Source of the DNA: Persicaria tinctoria
Taxonomy: Eukaryota; Streptophyta; Magnoliopsida; Caryophyllales; Polygonaceae
Direction: 5' to 3'
Assembly (NCBI GenBank): GCA_037127255.1
Contig: JBANSL010000013.1
Coordinates: 24,461,688-24,525,687, forward strand
Length of the DNA: 64,000 nt
The position numbers and the translations under genes are program-made. Positions 10,961 through 22,643 of the stretch are shown piece by piece (position 1 is the first letter of the stretch; each line of letters starts with the position of its first letter). The notes beneath the pieces were generated by a model, which saw nothing but the letters and a program-made list of their open reading frames with translations, made no database searches and had not been told where the DNA came from.

Positions 10961-11926
10961 AAGAAAAAAGAGGGGATTTTGCAAAATAGCATATTCAAAA
11001 TGGACACTTACCAAAAATTTCCTTTATAATCAAACAGAAATATTTTTAAAAAATATAGTCAAACATATTCAAATTGATGTCTACATGTAGATAAAAATAA
11101 ATCTATTATTGTGGTATTTTTTTTTTACATTTTTATCACCGAAATATTGATTTTAATGTGTAAAACACTTCATTCTAACGCAAATCTAACCTGTCCATCA
11201 TGTCACATGTGTTGTCTGTGCAGCTCCCCTTCTGCAGGCGAATGTGGGTGCAACACTTGTCCATGAGTAGAGCAAGGTGCAGTTGGCCCACCTTCCTCCG
11301 CAACGTTTTGCCATTCTGAATTTCCAAAGCGACGTCGTTTTCGGTTTAAAAGCCCGAAATTTTACAATGGCTTCCAACTCGCCCGACATAACATTAATTA
11401 GCAATGAGATAGTATCAATACTCCGCTAGCATCTCCATAGAATCGTATAAGTTATTGTTTTAATTTTCTAATTTTAAAATTTCTAGTATCGGTGCACAAT
11501 ATTTCTTAGTGTTTTAATCTTCGTATTTTGTGATTTTTTATTTGTTTGTTCTTTTCTGTTATGGCCATGAGTTTGTTTGCATATTGTTCAATCTCTCATA
11601 TTAATAACATTTGTTATTTAAAGTTCTTAACGCAGTCACGATTCTCTAGTTTGCTTTTGATGGTCCCTCCGATGTATTACAAAATTATTTCGGGTGTAAA
11701 TAAATATTTAAAAAAAAAGACTCTATACTCTTATATTGATATGTTCATAAAGTTTTATTATGAAAATACATATTTTAAAATTAGTATAAATTATTTTCTA
11801 AAATAATCGATATTTTAATTATCTATATTTTTAAAACATTAATTTTTATAATAAAATTTTATAAACAAATCATATAATGGTATAGAATCTAAAAGTATTT
11901 TTAACTTTTTTTTTTAATACTTATTT
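10961..11926. other. AT-rich intergenic sequence
   Basis: Poly-A/T tracts and no convincing coding frame. It ends at the 16-bp duplication flanking the next insertion. Confidence 0.5.
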
Positions 11927-11942
11927 ATACCCAAAATAATCT
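11927..11942. repeat. 16-bp target-site duplication, left copy
   Basis: ATACCCAAAATAATCT, repeated exactly at 12997-13012. The length is typical of LINE-mediated (target-primed) insertion. Confidence 0.8.
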
Positions 11943-12996
11943 TTTTCTTGGAAGCAAGATAAAAATTCAGTTCTCTAGACAAGCCTAGAGAAACTAAGGG
12001 ACCGAACAAGTCAGTAGATGGACTAACCATCATGTACAACCAATCAAAAAACATAAGCAAAAGACAAACGAAATAACATGAAGCAAATAACATAAAGGAA
12101 AATGCAACAATACAATAAACATGCAAGTTATCCTACACTGTAAAGCAAAGACAACATGACAAAATGAATCAATCTGCCAATGTATGACGCACACAAAGAA
12201 CACAGAGAACTTTGGAGATACTAGCGGACATCTCAGATTATGGACTCCGAAAAGCCATTAGATATCGATCGCAAATCCACGACGTCTTCGGATACAACAA
12301 ATCAAACATAGTTCACAAGAGGCCTGCATCACAACAAGAACAACACAGCACACCAGGCCGCAAAACCAACCTCAAGCCAAACCATTGCCCAATAAAAATC
12401 CCGAACCCATATCAAACCCTCAAAGAACGATAACAAGATCGTAGAAAAGTACTAGGTAGTCAAAATAGAGGCGATTGAGACAGAACATAATAGAAATTGA
12501 ACAAATAATACACAGGGATGAGGAAAGAAGAACGGAATGGAAACCCTGGTTAAGAGGAGATGAATCAATTTGCAGTTGGAATGCAAGGAGGCAAAACGTA
12601 CCGCCAACCAAGCCTGGGCAAAAGTCGGCAAAGCCGAGCACATGACGGAAGTGGGCGGCGAAATCGAAAACAAGAAGGAAGAGTCGAGGTCAGGTAGAGG
12701 TCGAGAGACAGCAGTAACAGGCCGGTGAGGCGTCGACCGGAATAGGCGGACGGGGACTGCTACACAACCCATGATGGCGATGATGGTGGTGAGAGAAGGC
12801 GAAGAATGGTGGAAGAACCGATGATGGAGGCGATGAAGGTGGTGATAGAAAGCGTAAATCAGAGACACGCCAGACCGAGAAGAGAGGCTAAAGCTCGAAC
12901 TATTAATAGTGGTGCCCGGTAAGAGTGAGTGGCGGTGACATAGAAGCCAAAGCCGTGACGGCGACACACAAATCAAAACAAAGCTTTTACTAGTAG
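11943..12996 (-). mobile_element. LINE-derived retroposon, about 1.05 kb
   Basis: The exact 16-bp direct repeat on both sides marks a non-LTR insertion. On the minus strand the 3' end reads TTTTTATCTTGCTTCCAAG followed by a short A-rich tail. It closely resembles the 3' end of the LINE at 31510-31545 (TTTTATCCTGCTTC then poly-A). The 5' part is GC-rich and open for up to 190 codons (12452-13024), but I recognise no RT or endonuclease. It is probably an internally deleted, non-autonomous derivative mobilised by an L1-type LINE through a shared 3' end. Confidence 0.65.
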
Positions 12997-13012
12997 ATAC
13001 CCAAAATAATCT
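12997..13012. repeat. 16-bp target-site duplication, right copy
   Basis: ATACCCAAAATAATCT, identical to 11927-11942. Confidence 0.8.
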
Positions 13013-13594
13013 AATAATACACAAGAAAGTGATTTAGATACTCCTCTTTTACCCCAATCAACTCGCTTATACGCGCCTTCCCTTCCCTTCAGCTAGAAGT
13101 CTTAGCCGCCGCCATGGCTCACCAGATCTCCCCGTTTCGGCCTGTATGCACCAGCATCCGACCCTCTTCTCTTCGTACTCCTCGGCCTTTGAACCAACTG
13201 GGTCCTTGCGAGTGCGTCACACCAATTTCATCTCCACTGCTTACCAAATTGCTCCTTTGTGAGAAAGCCTTAGCCCGACAAGCAATGAGGAGGTGGAGCC
13301 TCCGGATTGCCCCTCACAGGCTCACAATCGGTCCACTTGCAAGGTTCCCTGGCTTTGCAACCGGGAAAATTTGATTTGGATTGAAGACGACCTGATGGGT
13401 GGATCTCCCCTCTGCTATCGCTGGCCTGGCTCTTCTCTTCCTGGTCTTGTCTGCCGATCTGCTTTATCCTCTGCAAGTGTGTGCTAAGCTCTGTAAGTAT
13501 CCCTCTCTCCACTCTATTACAAATTCATCGGTACTTTGCCCACCGACAACCCCCCTATTTAAGCACATTAACCATGTGCAATTGGGTTGTCCGC

Positions 13595-14586
13595 CCCAAC
13601 TTGAATCCTCTTCTTAATATTCTTTGTAATTCCTCTCCTTGGATGCATACTACCCTTCTGATTTCTCTTATCATGGATCCTTCAAAATCCTTTCTTGAAG
13701 CCCTCAAAGAAACGCAAGAAATTAATTCTCCACCGGCTACCTCTGACATGAGCCCTGCTAGCCAATCTGATGCGCCTATCCCCATTATGGTTCCTAATCC
13801 AAGGGATCTCCCCCAGCCTTGCCTCTCGGCGGAGGCTAAAGGAAAAGAAAAGGTGACGGAGGATGACTCGTCCCCCTCCACGGTTGCTCCTCAAGTGGCT
13901 GCTCCTCCGGTGGTGGCTGATCACTCTGATTTCTTCGCCAGGATGGCAGACATTTGGCAAAAAGCTCTCATCAAAAACCAACACATCCTGCTTAGTACTC
14001 TCTTTGGAGGTACAGTCGATTTTGAAACTCTCCTCCATAACCTGTGAGGTGAGTGGCGCTTCTGCAGTCGATCCTCGACCATTGTTGATCCCAACTTGAA
14101 TCCTCTTCTTAATCTTCTCTGTAATTCCTCTCCTTGGCTGCATATTACCCTTTTGATTGCTCTGATCATGGATCCTTCAAAATCCTTTCTTGAAGCCCTC
14201 AAAGAAACGCAAGAAACTAATTCTCCACCGGCTACCTCTCACACGAGCCCTGCTAGCCAATCTAATGCGCCTATCCCCACTGTGGTTCCTAATCCAAGGG
14301 ATCTCCCCCAGCCTCGCCTCTCGGCGGAGGCTAAAGGAAAAGCAAAGGTGACGGAGGATGACTCCTCCTCCTCCACGGTTGCTTCTCCGGTGGCTGCTCC
14401 TCCGGTGGTGGCTGATCACTCTGATTTCTTCGCTAGGATGGCGGAAATTAGGCAAAAAGCTCTAATCGCAAACCAACACATCCTGCTTGGTACTCTTTTT
14501 GGAGGTACAGTCGATTTTGAAACTCTCCTCCATAACCTGTGAGGTGAGTGGCGCTTCTGCGCTTGATCCTCGACCATTGTTGATCA
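13595..14586 (+). repeat. Tandem duplication (2 x 495 bp) within LINE ORF1
   Basis: Unit 1 is 13595-14089 and unit 2 is 14090-14586. Each contains the whole N-terminal ORF1 block from MDPSKSFLEALKETQE to FGGTVDFETLLHNL and ends GACCATTGTTGATC. The units differ by several percent, so the duplication is not recent. It doubles the ORF1 N-terminus and puts a stop (TGA) at the end of each unit. Confidence 0.9.
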
Positions 14587-15676
14587 CACATGTTGCAGGT
14601 TTGAGATTCATTTTAATAGCCTTACCGATCTTAATCGGGTGTGGGAGGGGCGTCCCTATCACTTCTTTGACTTTTTTCTTGTGCTTCTCCCTTGGTCTCC
14701 CACATTCAGTCCCTTGACTATTGAGATTACTCGTGTTGGTATCTGGGTCCGCATCCTCAACCTACCTGTCGAGTTCATGTTCAGCAAGGCTATCATTCAT
14801 ATCCTTGAGCGTTTTAATGTAGGTTCTTTCATCCGTCTGGATAAGTTTTCTTACCAGAAAATTCGTGTGAGTTATACTCACTTTGCTGCCAACATTTGCC
14901 TTGACCGCTTGGTTGGTGGCATTGTGGTGCCGATTGAAACCAGTGGCCCTCTTAGCCTTCCTCTTTGGTACGAGGACTTTCCGCAAGGATGCGGTTGTTG
15001 TGGGAGCTTTGCCCATGGTTATGATGATTGCCCTGGGGTCGTGGTGAAGAAAGTTGTCACTACCATTACAATTCCCCCCCCCCCCCCCCCCGGAGGAGGG
15101 GATGGGCTCTTCCGATGATGTGGAGTGGGTTAAGGTCGGTCCTAAAGGGACCACGGTGGCCACAACCTTTTTGAAGAACAGTCACAAGCCTTACATGTCT
15201 GGGTTGGGCTCGGTTTTGGTGAATTTCTTGCCGGCTGCCCCTCCCACCTCTCAGATTAGCTCTCCAAATGTGGCTACCGCGGTGCCTAATGGTGTGACTC
15301 CTCCCACTGCTGAGGCTGAGCTTCCGCCTTCTAATGATGAGATGCTGGGCTGGACTAGCAAGTCTGATCCTAAGGTTTTGCCTGCAACTTGCTCACTAGT
15401 TGTGATGGCCCCTAGTCTGAGATCGCTTCGATGATGGAGATTGATGGACAAAAAATCCAGGCACCCGAGGACAATGTCAATGTTTCACCTGCTCGAACTC
15501 GATCTGTGGATTCTCTGCAAACTCGATGTTCCACTGCGTCCTCGCGGTTTATGTGTCGCAGGCTAGCCTTGCTTGACATTGGATCTCCCGGGGGTGCAAC
15601 AAAATCGGAGGAGAGCGATGGGCACAACCATGGTGATGACTCAGCTTCCTCCCTTCTGAAGAAGCGCAAAACGTAG
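13672..15676 (+). pseudogene. LINE ORF1 (gag-like, DUF4283 + CCHC), broken
   Basis: After the duplicated N-terminal block, a DUF4283-type region follows at about 14599-14900 (FNSLTDLNRVWEGRPYHFF, VWVRI-like GIWVRILNLPVEFM). A zf-CCHC_4 knuckle lies at 14985-15030 (CGCCGSFAHGYDDC, spacing C-x2-C-x4-H-x4-C). The frame is lost at a run of 18 C at 15074-15091 and continues in other frames to KKRKT at 15676, a basic C-terminus. In plant L1 elements ORF1 binds the element RNA. Truncated forms ending at 14047 and 14542 are also possible. Confidence 0.8.
15074..15091 (+). repeat. Poly-C tract (18 C) that shifts the ORF1 frame
   Basis: The coding sequence enters in one frame (TITIPPPPP) and leaves in another (EEGMGSSDDVEW), so the tract has probably changed length by slippage. 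Confidence 0.7.
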
Positions 15677-16814
15677 TTTCCTGATGATAGCACAACATGT
15701 TAATTTTCTGGGTTGTTTAGATTGTTGTTTTTTCTTCGGTCAGTTTATGGTCCTTTATTTTGGGTATGTTGTTACGTGTCTACTGTTCTTCGCTCCGTTG
15801 GTGGAGTCTGTGAAGCTTGTCCTATCCCCGTCCGCCACCCGAGAGGGTAGATCACTTGTGCTCCTCTTCGATGTTGTGCTTGCCATGCCAAGGTATTCTG
15901 CCTTGCTGCTATATATATGATCAATGCCTGCATTTTGTACCATTCCCTATGCATTCTTAATTTTGCAATCTGTTTTTTCGCCTTTGCTATCCCTCGCTGC
16001 TGCTGTTTGTTTTCTGTATGTAGGGCCGACTGTGTTAGAACCTATTCACCTCCTATGGAATGCTTCTGGTGGAGGGTTGGAGTGTGCTTTGTTGCTGGCT
16101 TGCTCGCTTGTGGGAGCCGGTGTCGCCTGCTCAGCTTTCCTTCTATTCGAGTCCTTGGCCTTCAAGATTTACAAAATAAGTTCCGAACTTCAATTAAGCC
16201 TTACAAGGTTGATCATATAACACATTATATTCATGTTCATAAGCCCCACAAGGCTTATATGATTCATTATGACACACTCAGTTGGTTTGTTAGTCTCACG
16301 TTTTATATTACTCCATCGATCATGTGTGGTTCCTTACTAGGTGATTTCTTTCAATCAATAACATTAAAACTCTATGGACGACCTCATATTAATTGTACTC
16401 AATGGGATTTATTTGTTTTAACTCATAATTTCGAACCTCATAATAACTACACAACAGTGCTTACAGATTGATTAGTCTCTACATGTGCATTATAACCTGC
16501 AGTTCCCAAAATTTCGTTTGGCATATGGTTCTTCTTCTCTCCAAGGTGTTTCTTTACATTCAATCAGGATGGCCAAACAATGTACAGATCTACACCCATG
16601 AAAGACAGACACACACCGTTTCTTCTACAAACAAACATTATGGGAACCACAAAGGCATTACTGGTCTTACGCGCTTACAAATTAATGTTCAACACATAGT
16701 AAAGTTTCAAACATCATGTAACTTCTGGTTATTACATACAACATTGCAAACTAAGTTTCATTTGACTCACCCAAACAATGTAAGTAGTGTACAAACGGGT
16801 ACAAATAAAAAAGG
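15677..16814 (+). other. LINE ORF1-ORF2 spacer
   Basis: About 1.1 kb without a recognised domain. A 184-codon frame (15917-16471), Cys- and Phe-rich at its start, is open, but its composition changes midway and I do not treat it as a gene. No insertion boundaries were seen. Confidence 0.4.
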
Positions 16815-18104
16815 TTGTTCATGAATATATGCTCTTGGAATTGTCGTGGGATTAAGAGAAGGAACTTCTGCACTTATAGAGAACTTTTTTGCCGAAACAA
16901 TTACATCAATGTTCTAGTATTGCTTGAGATGAAAACAAATAAAATACCTCACGAAAATGTTTGGAAAAAATGTGGTTTCAACAATATTGCTTTTGACCCT
17001 GCAACTAGCTTATCCGGGGGAATTTGTTTGCTTTGGAAAGATCTTCCGAGTTCGGAGGGCGAAATCACTCTTGTTGCGGTTCATAAAAGGTTAATCCATT
17101 TCGAATATGTCGATCGGAGGAATAATAAAACAATAGCCTTTCTTGTAGTTTAAGCTCCCCTGAATTATAACTCTAGGGATGCTTTCTGGGAATTTGTCGT
17201 ACAATACGCAACAGCTATTCAAAAACCTTACTGCACATTAGGTGATCTAAACGAAATTACGATACCTGATGATTAACTAGGGGGCATTATCCCAGGACAC
17301 AGATGCTTTATTCCGTTAAAAGAGATCAAGAACTCACTTGCACTACTGGAGATTCCTACCTCCGGTGGATCCTATACCTGGTAGAAAAGAAAAATTGGTT
17401 TACCAAACAACTATTATGCTAAGCTTGACCGGTTGCTAGCATAGAACAAGGTTATTTCTATTTTCGATGGCATTCGGGCTAAGATCCACCCTTTCACTAC
17501 ATCTGACCATGCACCGATCACAATCGACTTTCATTCACCAACGCATGATAATAAGAAACCCTTCCGTTTTGAATTGGCTTGGACGACGAAATCTGAATTT
17601 TCAAACATTGTTAAACAAGCTTGGAGACTCAACCCAGCAGGTTCGCTGATGTTCAAACTGATCAAGAAAACATCTTTGCTTAAAAACTTGGCTAAAAAGT
17701 GACACAAGAAAATATTTCACAACATTCATAAACAAATGTTTGAAGTTGATAACAAGATTCTGTCACTGTAGAATGAGTTGATCACCAACAACAACCAAAA
17801 AAACTACGCTTTGCATAAGAGATTATTAAACAAAAGAGAAAGGATGCTTGATTTTCAATGCTGCTGCTGGAGCCAAAGAGCCAAGGCCAAACATACAAGA
17901 CTTAATGATACAAATTCGAGAAATTTCCACCGAGTCGCATCGGCTAAACGGGGGCGTAAAATGATCAAGTTCCTTACAGTGGATTCAGGCATCAACCTAT
18001 TGGACTACGCCCTCATTAGAAATGAGTTCGCTAGTAGCTTCACAGAACGATTCCGGTCATCTTACAATCATAACATGGCCTTTGAGTCGGATTTGACAGT
18101 CATT

Positions 18105-18112
18105 GATAATGA
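18105..18112. repeat. 8-bp TSD of the hAT MITE, left copy
   Basis: GATAATGA, repeated at 18635-18642 on the other side of the insertion. Confidence 0.8.
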
Positions 18113-18634
18113 TAGGGTTGGGCGGTGGTAGGAAAATTACCATACCAACCGATTACCAACCGTACCAACAGGTCATTAGTACCAAGAAGTCGGTAACCAA
18201 CTGAATCGGTAACCGAAGTCTCGGTACCAAGGGTAGTCGGTACGGTAACGGTATGGGCAACCCAAATATCGTGGTACCGGTGGTTACCGAATATATATTT
18301 AATTTTTTTAAAAAAAAAAATCTATCATGTACGATCGGTGGTACCGGTGGTTACCGTGGTACCGGTAGAATATGTGAATGTGAATTATGTGAATCTGTCA
18401 TTGGTACCATCGGTACCGATGGTACCACAGTGTATAAAACGAAAACCGAAGAATGAAAATAGTGGCTTCGGTTACCACGGTACCGACATTCGGTAACCGA
18501 TACTTTCGGTACCAAGAGTTTCGGTACCGACACTATTCGGTTGGTACGTGGTACAGAAAATCCCATACCGAGGGGTATCGGTACGGTACGTGGTAATCGA
18601 AAATTTACCATGGTACCGTACCGTGCCAGCCCTA
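18113..18634. mobile_element. hAT-type MITE with GGTACC-rich interior (522 bp)
   Basis: Exact 8-bp TSD GATAATGA on both sides. Terminal inverted repeats start TAGGGTTGG on the left and TAGGGCTGG (reverse complement) on the right, both hAT hallmarks. Almost the whole interior is built of short palindromic units such as GGTACCGG, GGTACCG and CGGTTACC, so it can fold on itself. It has no coding capacity and interrupts LINE ORF2 between the endonuclease and RT. Confidence 0.85.
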
Positions 18635-21349
18635 GATAATGAAATCAGTCCACATCAAAATGATATGTTAACAACACCAGTCACAAACAATGAAATCAAA
18701 TGTGCCTTATTCTCTATCAAACCTGACAAAGTGCCCGGCCCTGATGGAATGCCAGCCGGTTTCTACCAAACTTATTGGAATATTGTTGGACCCTCGATTA
18801 CAAAAGCGGTTAAGGCTTTTTTCTCCGGTGGGAAGATGCTACGACAAGTCAATCACACGTTTATAACTCTAATACAGAAGCGGGACAACCCCCAAACAGT
18901 TAATCACTTCAGGCCTATCAGCCTCTGCTCTACAGTTTATAAGATTATTTCGAAAATCCTAACTGCTAGATTATCCAACTTGTTTGACACTCTTATTCAT
19001 CCACTACAAAGTGCCTTTATAAAAGGAAGGTCCATTCAGGACAACATCCTTATCGACCACGAAATATTTCACTCCTTCAGAACCTCCAAGGCTAAAAAAG
19101 GATACATGGTTGTTAAACTAGACATGAAGAAAGTGTATGACAGGGTTAAATGGCCCTTCCTCTTTGCGGTCCTCACTCGTTTCGGCTTTTCAAACAATTT
19201 TATCCTTTGGATCAAGGAATGTGTACAAACAGTCTCGTACTCAGTGCTCGTGAACGACGAACCTTCCACTCCTTTCATTCCTTCTTAAGGATTGAGACAG
19301 GGGGAGTCATTTATCTCCCTTCCTCTTTATTCTAACAGCAAAGGTTCTGGACCGAAACACGGCTATAAAAAAGGACATGGGTTTCATTGTGGGTCAAAGA
19401 GGAGTTAAGATTCCTTTCTTAGCCTTCACTGAAGACATCCTGTTGTTTGATAAAGCAAATCACGGCACTTGCAGGAACCTGTCAAACATCATCCAACGTT
19501 TATGTTGCATCTTGGAACAAAAAGTAAACCTACATAAATTGAGCGTCCAACTATCTTCGAATACTTCACAGACTGCCATGCACACTGTAACAACAACTCT
19601 GGGTATCCCCCAATCAAACAACTTGAAAAAATATATGGGTTGCCCGATCAGAAATGGTAGGGTTAATCCAGATACTTTCGCTGACATCATTATAAAAACT
19701 AAACAGCAATTGTCAAAATGGAAAGCTTCCTCTCTCTCCATGGATGGGAGAAAAGCTCTGATCATGTTCAACTTAAGCGCCCAACCCCTTTATATTATGC
19801 AAGCCTTTATGATGCCTTCGTCAATTCTGCACGAGTTAGACAAAATCTACAGACAGTTCTTTTGGAACAAACAGGAAAAGTACACACCGCTATTTAGCTG
19901 GGATAAAATCTGCACAGACACTCTATCCGGGGGCTTAGGAATACACAAAGCTGAGACGATGAACATCATAATGCAGATGAAACTACTGTGGAAAATTATA
20001 GCTCAACCAGATAATATCTGGGTGCAATTGATTACGGCCAAATATCTAAAAAATAAAACTCGGCTAAAGTATGTTAAAAAAGGGAACACATCCTGGCAAT
20101 GGGCAAAACTTATGAACCTAAGAACGGATTTCAAAAGATAACTGGGTGCTAAATACCCCTCTTACAAAGGCGGCTATACGACAACCAGAAGATCAGGAGC
20201 TGATCTGGATGGTTGATCGCTTCATAAACTCCGACAATAGGTCGGATGTTGAAAAACTCCATACAGATCTACACGGTCTACTGGATAAAGCTACCATAGC
20301 AAAAATTGTATCCACACATTTACCGCAACATCAATTTCAAGACCATTTGTTCTGGGGACAAAGTAGAAACGGTTGGTTCTCCACCACTTCGGCAGTAAAG
20401 CTCAGCAATCAACACACTGGCGACCCGCAGTTTGGCTGTCAGTGGATTTGGAAGTTAGACATTCCATACAAAATTTGGCATTTTATGTGGAAAATCGCAA
20501 GGGATGGGCTACCAACATCTAACAACCTGCAACGGTCTCATGCCTCGGTACCATCTGGATGTCATTTCTGTAACTCTACACAGGAGTCTACCGCTCACCT
20601 CCTACTTGATTGTGCACTGACTAGGCGGGTAATTTCAGAATCGGGCATCAAACTTCCGAAACCCCCGAATGGTTATACTTATGTTAGGCCTAATTTACTG
20701 CTTAATGATATCTACTCTGAAATGGGGAAAGCAGAGTTTTTCAAGTTAGCGACAGCTTGGTGTGCGATCTAGTTTTTTCGCAATCAGCTGACGTTCCAAC
20801 ACATAAACAATATATCTGCTCAATCTATTATGGTTTTTTTACCAAACCAATTATACTACTTGGAAGACTAGGTCGACCTATCTGGAGGACAATCAATTGA
20901 TTTCGCCGACACCTTCGAAAGGTAGCAACAAAAACCGAAATGTCTATCCACCTTCGACTGCAGATCGGTCTATAGGGTTGACTAAGCCACCGTATGGCCA
21001 CTATAAACTAAACTTCAACGGTTCGTGCCTACCTACACAATCGGGCGCTTATGGTTTCGTTATACGAGACCACCATGGCACGGTAATATCCACTGGCTCT
21101 GGCATTTGCTCTAACAAGCCAGCGGTGTTTTGTGAGGCTCTAGGTCTGCATATGGATGTGGTTAGGGCCCTCCATATGGGTCTCGATAATTTACTTATTG
21201 AAGGTGATTGCTAAGTCGTTATTAAATCTCTACTCGGGGATTGGAACCCGCCGTGAATTATTGAGTTGCTGATTGCTGATACTTCGACTTTTCTCTGATC
21301 ATTCTCTAATGTTGCTATTCGTCATATTTTCAGGGGTTCGAACGTTGTG

Positions 21350-21354
21350 GCTGA
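21350..21354. repeat. TSD GCTGA of the gypsy-type LTR unit, left copy
   Basis: GCTGA at 21350-21354 and again at 31390-31394. Removing one copy and everything between restores the LINE RNase H reading frame (NVVADRIARL), which independently confirms both borders. Confidence 0.85.
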
Positions 21355-22643
21355 TGATATCATCATATTCTACGTATTATAGGTAATAGTTTGTAGTCAT
21401 TTTTAAGTCATTTTTATATGGTTTGAATGTCTTTTATATAGGTTTTGGTTTAGTTTATAGAATAGATGTCCACACTCGTGTTCCATTTGTTTCAGGTGAT
21501 TTGGAGCTTGTTCGATGTCAATTTGGAGGCACGATGGAATAGGATTTAATGAAGCCAAGTTTGACATGTTCATGGACGCTAAAAGAGCCTTGCATAGTGG
21601 TCTCAAGTGCTAGAAATCAAGCTAAGAAGAGCCCATTGTCGAACCGACATATTTCGGACAATTCCTTCTTGGTGATGTCTCAGTAAAATGAATCGTTTGA
21701 GCACCACAAAATTCGGATTGAGACGTTCTATAGCTTGTTAGAAAGCAGATTCGAATACCTACAACTTTCATATTGAGCACTTTTGCAAATTCGACCTGAA
21801 AAATGGAGAAATCGAGCCAAGAAGCTGACGCTGAGTCAAAGTATCGACCCGGAACTTTCATGTATCGACTCGACATCCATAGGTTCCGACCCGGAATCCC
21901 GGAAATTTCAGAAAACACGACCTACCGACTCGATACTAATGGGTATCGACTCAAGATCTTCACATTCCGAGACAGATTGCTTTACAGTAGCTACATATTG
22001 ACTCGATACTCTGAAGTATCGACTCGATACTTGCCTTTCCGCGTTACTACTTCGGGATTTTTTATCCGCTTTTATCTATTGTTGGACGACTTTTTGGAAT
22101 ATTCTATTATTATTGTAGGATTATTTTCAGATATTTTTTTAGGACTATATATAGAGAATTAGGGTTAGATTAGAGACGTCCAATTTTTCACGTCGGAAAC
22201 TAGGGGCAGACATTGAGAGTTTTAGACTTTTTCAGAGATTTCTTCTTGAAGGTTTGTTGTGTTGGATTCAAGAACACATTTTGTTAATCTAGTCTTTATA
22301 TTCTTTCATCATGAGTTCTTTGATTGTGTCTGAATCCATGTCTAGCTAGTTTTCTTGTTCTAGGGTTGGGGTGATCCCAACGATGCTGAGATAGACATGT
22401 GCGTGATGATTGCCTGAATGAATTCTATTGTTTGTTTGATTTGATGCATGAGTGCTTAATCCGATCAATTCTATGATTGATTGGAATCCTTCCGATGTTC
22501 AACGTGTGCCAGCTGCGAATTGAGATTGGATATATAGATAAAGTTGTTAGTTTTATTGGAAAACATGGATTGAATTTGAGAATTATTTATGAGCAATCTA
22601 TTTAATTCTCTTGAGGATAATAAAATATCATAGACAACCTAGG
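21355..22643 (+). repeat. Gypsy-type LTR, left arm
   Basis: Contains a TATA box CTATATATAG at 22145-22154 followed by GAGAATTAGGGTTAG, a typical start of the transcribed R region, plus repeated short motifs such as TATCGACTCGA around 21840-22030. The copia element inserted at its end. Confidence 0.7.

Larger units (their letters stand above)
13013..21354 (+). mobile_element. L1-type LINE, 5' and middle part (defective)
   Basis: Gene order is a gag-like ORF1 (13672-15676), a spacer, then ORF2 with endonuclease, RT, zf-RVT and RNase H. The element is interrupted at 21354/31390 by a gypsy LTR unit with TSD GCTGA, and its RNase H end and poly-A tail continue at 31390-31545. The 5' boundary is not fixed, since no TSD matching the region after the tail was found; about 13050-13130 is the likely start, near the GCCGCCGCCATGG context. 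Many stops and shifts, and an altered RT active site, show it is dead. Confidence 0.85.
16815..21354 (+). pseudogene. LINE ORF2: endonuclease-RT-zf-RVT-RNase H, broken
   Basis: The APE-type endonuclease begins NICSWNCRGI, with LLEMKTN, GGICLLWK, GDLNEI (about 17240) and TSDHAPI (about 17505), interrupted by stops. RT carries KPDKVPGPDGMPAGFYQTYW, FRPISLCSTVYKIISKILTA, SAFIKGRSIQDNIL and KLDMKKVYDRVKW. The canonical FADD active site is FTED at about 19434, and the G-RQG box has a stop. A zf-RVT region (about 20400-20640; IWHFMWKIARDGLPT, CHFCNSTQESTAHLLLDC) and RNase H (KLNFNGSC, GFVIRDHHGTVIS, EALGLHMDV, LLIEGDC) follow. The C-terminus lies at 31390. The enzyme would nick DNA and reverse-transcribe the LINE RNA. 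Confidence 0.9.

Noticed and set aside
12452..13024. 190-codon minus-strand ORF as a host gene
   Set aside because: It overlaps the TSD of the retroposon and its low-complexity His/Ser/Leu composition shows no domain.
13013..13130. LINE 5' target-site duplication
   Set aside because: I compared the sequence after the poly-A tail (CTAAAACCTACTAAATC) with this region and found no convincing match, so the 5' border is left open.
13114..13374. 86-codon ORF with a good start context at the LINE 5' end
   Set aside because: It does not continue into ORF1 and has no recognised domain; it is probably a 5' UTR frame.
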